Below, piece by piece: positions 59,913 through 64,000 of a DNA stretch of 64,000 nt; within the stretch, counting starts at the first letter, position 1; each line of letters begins with the position of its first letter. Below the pieces are notes generated by a model. That model had not been told where the DNA came from, did not search any database, and was given only the letters and a program-made list of their open reading frames with translations. This DNA is from Desulfobacter postgatei 2ac9 (GTDB lineage Bacteria > Desulfobacterota > Desulfobacteria > Desulfobacterales > Desulfobacteraceae). The DNA lies in assembly GCF_000233695.2 (NCBI RefSeq), contig NZ_CM001488.1:800692-864691 (forward strand). Reading direction: 5' to 3'. A program made the position numbers and the translations under genes.

Positions 59913-62582
59913 TTAAACTTTATGGGCCTCTTTTATTGCGGCAAGAACCTTGTCCGGTGTAGCCGGAAGGCTCGTAATCAAAGCGCCGCAGGCATTTTCA
60001 ATGGAGTTGATGACGGCCGGCGCTGTTGAGACCATTGACATTTCCCCAACCCCGGTGGAGCCAAGGGTGCCCCGTTTTCTATGCGTTTCCCTGAAAAACA
60101 CCGCCATGTCAAAGGCGGTTTTCATTGTAGGGAATTTAAAGGTACGCCAATCTTTTGTTTTTCCGGCGATATACTGTTCACGAAGGGCATATCCCACACC
60201 CATATCCATGCCGCCTTCCATCTGTCCCGTAAGGTTATTCGGGTTGATTACAGGCCCTGCGTCAACCACAGAGGTCATCTTTAATACCTTGACCTCTCCT
60301 GTTTCTGTATTGACTTGCACTTCGGCCAGTTGAATGGCATGGGTATCAGATTCCGTTGACGGTCCCTGGCCTGTTTCCGGATCCATGGGCGCGGTTTGAA
60401 AAGTTGATTTATTGCCCACGTAACGAGTTGGTTTTTCTGCAGACTTAAAGGCATCAAACGTCTTTGATCCAACGTCATCCATGGCTTTTTTCAATTGTTT
60501 TAAGGCATCTACGGTAGCGCCGCCAATCATCAAGGTTACCCTGCTGCCGGAGGCGGGACCGGCTGCGGTGGTTTTATCCGTTGTCCGGGTAACAGCACGA
60601 ACCTTGTCAAGGGGCAGTTCCAGAACCTGTGCCGCCAGTTGGGTAAGCATGGAATCATTGCCTTCTCCAGGGTCTGCTGCCGCAGCGTATACGGTTACAC
60701 CATCATCCGGTTCCAGTTCCACGGCAGCCGTGGATTTATCTGCCGGGAAACCAATGCCGAACGCAGCAGCACCCAGACCGACCCCGCGTTTGACAGGACC
60801 TGTATTATCATGGGCCTTTGCATCTGCCAGGGCTCTTTCATAATGGGGTAAAATATCATCGCAAAGTTCGGGGAACGGCCATACATCGTCCTGGACATGC
60901 CCGGTTGCCTTGGTCAGCCCTGTTCTAAGGCTGTTTTGCTTTCTGAACGCCAAAGGGTCTATATTTAATTTTCCGGCAAGCATATTCATGCCGCACTCAA
61001 GCGCATAATGCGCCTGTGGGGGGCCTGCACCACGGGCTGCACTTCCCCATGGGTTATTGGTATAAACAAGTTTTGACGCCACCTTTATGTTGGGCACATA
61101 ATAAGAGCTTGTCAGCATTTGGAGAGCCCGGTTGATGATGACGTTGCCGATGGAGTGATAAGCGCCGTTGTCTACCGTGATATCCATCTCAAGGGCTGTG
61201 AGTTTACCATTCTCGTCAGCGCCCATTTTTAATTGAATGTCAAAGGGGTGACGTTTGGATGTAATCATCATGGATTCGGCCAGGCTTGGGATATAACGCA
61301 CAGGCCGCTTGAATTTCAATGCAGCCGCCGCAGCAATGCCCTCGGTGAAGATTTCCAGTTTCATGCCGAACTGGCCGCCTGAAAAAGGCTCTTCATAACG
61401 AATGTTGTCGTATCCGAGAGCTGCCTGCAGCGTTGCCATGTGAAGATGGATGTTGATACTGCGGCCCATAACCACCAGAATGGCATCCTGGCCTTCTCCT
61501 TCCATGTAGGCCACACTGTTTTCAGGTTCTAACGGGGCCTGGTGGTTCAATTGGGTCGTGAAGTTTTGTTCAATCACAGCGGCCGCTTTTTTGAACCCTT
61601 CATCTGTGTCCCCTTTAATCAAAGGCTGGGAAAAACATAGATTGGGTCGGTGGGGATGAATTTGGGGCGCATCAGGTTCCATCGCCTGCCTGGTGGTGGT
61701 TACCTCAGGCAATAGGGAATATTGAACGTCCACGGCCTGGGCAGCGGCCAATGCCTGTTCACGGGTTCGGGCCAGCACGGCGGCAATCGCATCACCCATG
61801 GTCCGCACCCGGTTTTCACACAGGATAGGGCGGTCTGCCACAATATATTTTAAGCGATTGGTGCCTTTGATATCTGAGGCTGTCAGTGTGCCGATAAATC
61901 CCGGCATTTTTTCAGCCCTGGAAAAATCAATTTTTTCAATCTCTGCATGCATGTGAGGGCTTCGTACCACAGCTATTTCCACAGCATCGGGGATGATAAT
62001 ATCCGAGGTAAAGGCGGCTGTGCCGCATGCTTTTATCATGGCTGACGGCCGGGAATGGGAAACGCCTATTTTGGGGTCGGTCGGCAACGGGGTGAGCTCT
62101 TCAGGCTTTTTTTCTCCCCTGAGAAATTGGGCGGCCAGTTGTACGGCGTCAATGATTTTTACATAACCTGTGCAACGGCAGATATTGTGACGCAACGCGT
62201 GTTTGATTTCTTCAACCGTAGGGTTGAGATTGGTGTCCAGCAGGGCTTTGGCAGCCATAATCATGCCGGGCGTACAAAAACCGCACTGGATGGCGCCTGC
62301 CAGTACAAACGCATGCTGGATAAGATGCGGATTGTTCGGTGTGCCCAGTCCTTCGATGGAGATCACTGATGCCCCATCGAGTTTTTCTACTCTGGTCAGA
62401 CACGACAATACCGCTTTTTTATTAACGATTACGGTGCATGCGCCGCATTGCCCTTTTCTGTCACAGGATTGTTTGGTGCCGGTCAGGTTTAACTGCTCCC
62501 GGAGCAAATCAAGCAGAACCAAATTTTTATCGGCAATCACCTGTCTTTCGCAGCCATTGATTGTTAAATTAATTTTTTTCAT
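59913..62582 (-). CDS. Mop-type molybdenum aldehyde oxidoreductase
   Basis: The protein has 889 residues from ATG 62582, preceded by AAGGA. The frame continues another 30 codons upstream, but that part is not family-like. Two [2Fe-2S] domains are present: plant-type C40/C46/C49/C61 (SCDRKGQCGACTV), then the CGFCTPG and CRCTGY cluster. The large molybdopterin-binding part has FSGGQFGMK, GRGAGPPQAH-type and GSTGVGEMSMV with the active-site Glu. All domains lie on one chain without an FAD domain, as in the ~907-residue enzyme of Desulfovibrio gigas. It oxidises aldehydes to acids with a non-flavin acceptor. Confidence 0.94.
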   Translation of the reverse strand: MKKINLTINGCERQVIADKNLVLLDLLREQLNLTGTKQSCDRKGQCGACTVIVNKKAVLSCLTRVEKLDGASVISIEGLGTPNNPHLIQHAFVLAGAIQCGFCTPGMIMAAKALLDTNLNPTVEEIKHALRHNICRCTGYVKIIDAVQLAAQFLRGEKKPEELTPLPTDPKIGVSHSRPSAMIKACGTAAFTSDIIIPDAVEIAVVRSPHMHAEIEKIDFSRAEKMPGFIGTLTASDIKGTNRLKYIVADRPILCENRVRTMGDAIAAVLARTREQALAAAQAVDVQYSLLPEVTTTRQAMEPDAPQIHPHRPNLCFSQPLIKGDTDEGFKKAAAVIEQNFTTQLNHQAPLEPENSVAYMEGEGQDAILVVMGRSINIHLHMATLQAALGYDNIRYEEPFSGGQFGMKLEIFTEGIAAAAALKFKRPVRYIPSLAESMMITSKRHPFDIQLKMGADENGKLTALEMDITVDNGAYHSIGNVIINRALQMLTSSYYVPNIKVASKLVYTNNPWGSAARGAGPPQAHYALECGMNMLAGKLNIDPLAFRKQNSLRTGLTKATGHVQDDVWPFPELCDDILPHYERALADAKAHDNTGPVKRGVGLGAAAFGIGFPADKSTAAVELEPDDGVTVYAAAADPGEGNDSMLTQLAAQVLELPLDKVRAVTRTTDKTTAAGPASGSRVTLMIGGATVDALKQLKKAMDDVGSKTFDAFKSAEKPTRYVGNKSTFQTAPMDPETGQGPSTESDTHAIQLAEVQVNTETGEVKVLKMTSVVDAGPVINPNNLTGQMEGGMDMGVGYALREQYIAGKTKDWRTFKFPTMKTAFDMAVFFRETHRKRGTLGSTGVGEMSMVSTAPAVINSIENACGALITSLPATPDKVLAAIKEAHKV

Positions 62583-62678
62583 TTTTAATCCTTGATTTAC
62601 TATAATGGTTATAGTGGATCTTGAAGTCAGCCGGGCAAGGGGTCGCTCTTGAAATATAAGGTTTGCCCCCACCAGTTT

Positions 62679-62753
62679 CTATCCGTCATTCAACAGGCGC
62701 AAAGCAAGCGCAGACCCGATAAACCCGGCTGCACCGGTGATCAATATGTTCAT
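62679..62753 (-). pseudogene. N-terminal stub of an NAD-dependent epimerase/dehydratase
   Basis: Minus-strand ATG 62753 reads MNILITGAAGFIGSALAL, RLLNDG and then TAG (62679–62681). TGAAGFIG is the dinucleotide-binding motif of extended SDR epimerases. After the stop the frame gives KLVGANL before similarity ends. Only the first 24 codons survive; the rest has been deleted up to the aldehyde oxidoreductase gene. Confidence 0.75.
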
Positions 62754-62947
62754 GTCCAGTCCTTTAAATTGAAATATGGAATCAGGAAAACTGCTATTCT
62801 GTTTTTCCATGTTCTGTGCCCGGTTGGCCGGGATAAACTTGCAAAGTTAATAAACTTCTACAAGTTTATGTGTTGTATCATGATCAGGGCTACATGACAA
62901 ATCAAGGTGTCCAGTTAAAAAACAAAAATTAAGGGTTTCCCTGATAG

Positions 62948-63190
62948 GCATTTATTCAAGTCGATGATAAGGATGACGTTCTTGTCAAAACAAGACCTTT
63001 GCTTGAGATTGTCAAGACATCCTGGGGTGATTTTTTATCTTAGGATATTAATGAATCTGAAATTGAATTGTTCAGAAAGCATGAACGTAACGGCCGATCG
63101 TTGGGAAATAGGACTTTTGTAAAGCAATTGGAGACTATTTTAGACAGACGGCTCAGGCCAAAGAAAGCAGGTCGAAAAAAAATATGTAAG
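62948..63190 (+). pseudogene. C-terminal remnant of a REP-associated/IS200-like transposase
   Basis: The frame reads KTRPLLEIVKTSWGDFLS, TAG (63041–63043), then DINESEIELFRKHERNGRSL and QLETILDRRLRPKKAGRKK. This matches the C-terminal region I remember for REP-associated tyrosine transposases (RHERTGRPLG...LRPxKPGPKxK). The N-terminal catalytic HUH part is missing, and a nonsense codon interrupts what is left. It runs directly into the 5' end of the group II intron. Confidence 0.7.
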
Positions 63191-63870
63191 GTGCCCGTAT
63201 GCCGTAACAACTGTATTTCTAACAGGTTAAAGTCCTGAAGGAGGAATTATCCGTACGCCTTCTTAGCACCGGGAAGCAGCGTCTGGGTAACCAGGGGTTG
63301 TAAGTTTCTTATGGGCAAAGATGCAGGCCGTAACGAAAGTGAACCTATATGTAGCCTCGTCAACTAATTGAAGATGCCGACCTTTTGGACATCAAGGGAA
63401 GGCCGTAGTGCCTGGGAGTAGAAAACGCAAATCCTTTCAGGTGATCTTCCGGGGTAGCAGGGGATGGCATGTGTCGGAAGAATTGCAGTGCAGTGCGGGA
63501 GACCCAATGCGGTTACGGTGAAGGGCCGTTAACTGATGGATATAAGGAGATCCGAAATTCCGATGGGGCTGTATTGGGAGTCGGAGGGGTTTATAGTACC
63601 GATTGAGGCTGAGGGACAACATAACCCCGGCTAAGGAAAGGGACCCTACTTTGTTCAAGCAACCAACGAGCGGAGGATCAGGAGATTGCAATATGCTACT
63701 AACTCCGGATAGGATCAGGACGCTTCAGAGGAAGCTCTATTGTAAGGCCAAGCAGGAACCGGATTTTCGTTTCTATTCTTTATATGACAAGGTCTACCGG
63801 GCTGACATCCTTGGTCATGCCTATCGCCTTGCCCGGGCAAACAACCGGCGGTCGGGGTCGGATCAAATTA
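63191..63870 (+). mobile_element. Truncated group II intron
   Basis: The sequence from GTGCCCG (63191) has the look of a bacterial group II intron domain I. It includes the GCAGGCCGTAACGAAAGTGA block (63330–63349), GTAGCCTCGTC, and the AGAAAACGCAAATCC and GGTAGCAGGGG stretches, followed by the start of the intron reverse transcriptase. The right side stops within the reverse transcriptase; domains V/VI are absent, so it cannot splice. The right boundary is approximate. Confidence 0.7.
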
Positions 63871-63887
63871 ACTATTTGAAATTATGA
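63693..63887 (+). pseudogene. N-terminal fragment of group II intron reverse transcriptase
   Basis: ATG 63693 opens a frame with IRTLQRKLYCKAKQEPDFRF, YSLYDKVYRADILGHAYRLA and RANN, the conserved N-terminus of LtrA-like intron proteins. It breaks off after about 55 residues, just before the GxDG motif, and runs to a stop at 63885. The polymerase, X and endonuclease domains are missing. Confidence 0.85.
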
Positions 63888-63899
63888 TGAATATGGCAT

Positions 63900-63930
63900 A
63901 AAAACGCTTCTGAGATCGTCTTAGAAGCCT
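63900..63930 (-). terminator. Terminator-like hairpin at the right edge
   Basis: GCTTCTGAG (63906–63914) and CTTAGAAGC (63920–63928, one G·U) form a 9-bp stem. On the minus strand GTTTTTATG follows, so it would stop transcription coming from the right. The last 70 bp of the window show nothing I can assign. Confidence 0.55.
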
Positions 63931-64000
63931 TATTTGGCCCCCAAAAGAGACCGTTTGAAGTAGGACACATATCATTGGCCCGCGCAAATCGACATTTTAT

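Noticed and set aside
62583..62672. 30-codon N-terminal extension of the aldehyde oxidoreductase
   Set aside because: It is in frame but derived from the truncated epimerase region. The [2Fe-2S] domain starts at MKKINLTINGC with its own AAGGA.

Overview
The window comes from a sulfate-reducing member of the Desulfobacterota, most likely a Desulfobacteraceae-type organism. The decisive evidence is a complete aprBA–qmoABC block (APS reductase plus its membrane electron-transfer complex). A long AAA_26/DRTGG-type phosphate acetyltransferase and a Mop-type molybdenum aldehyde oxidoreductase lacking an FAD subunit fit this. Most of the sequence is ordinary, well-ordered chromosomal backbone.

Layout. 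1–7.2 kb: end of a polysaccharide-type cluster (toroid protein, hexapeptide acyltransferase), a hybrid sensor kinase, and a membrane DUF2868/GTPase-DUF3482 pair. 7.2–15.1 kb: tRNA-Thr(CGT), then qmoC, qmoB, qmoA, aprA and aprB on the minus strand, with a terminator, a candidate promoter and two palindromes between apr and qmo. 15.5–22.5 kb: two YkgJ-type Cys-cluster proteins, an SDR lacking its catalytic Lys, a LysR regulator, pta, a dGTPase and a nucleoside deaminase. 22.5–37.5 kb: a translation/RNA superblock, infC-rpmI-rplT-pheS-pheT, tRNA-Gly(CCC), rimP-nusA-infB-rbfA-truB, rpsO, pnp and a WalJ-like metallo-beta-lactamase-fold gene. infC appears to start with AUA.

37.5–49.5 kb is an accessory island placed exactly at the 3' end of the metallo-beta-lactamase-fold gene. 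The last 19 bp of that gene recur with one mismatch at 49521–49539, like an attachment-site duplication. The island carries two small minus-strand genes, a CARF-like-domain sigma-54 activator (RtcR-like architecture), a near-consensus sigma-54 promoter, and a tightly packed co-directional run: hsdR, dinD, hsdM, hsdS, an OLD/DUF3696-type ATPase and a protein with a PLD-like motif. A ~125-nt inverted-repeat element and a decayed Fic gene follow. I read this as a type I restriction-modification/defence operon whose expression is switched by a ligand-sensing sigma-54 activator. This is the most interesting item in the window.

49.6–55.4 kb: a tripartite RND efflux operon (outer-membrane factor, adaptor, pump). 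55.4–62.6 kb: a molybdenum-hydroxylase neighbourhood, with XdhC, a MobA-like nucleotidyltransferase fused to an HD domain and a histidine phosphatase on the plus strand, and an ALDH and a Mop-type aldehyde oxidoreductase convergent on the minus strand. 62.6–64 kb is debris: an N-terminal epimerase stub, the C-terminal remnant of a REP-associated-type transposase, and a truncated group II intron abutting it. No CRISPR array, rRNA or integrase gene was seen.
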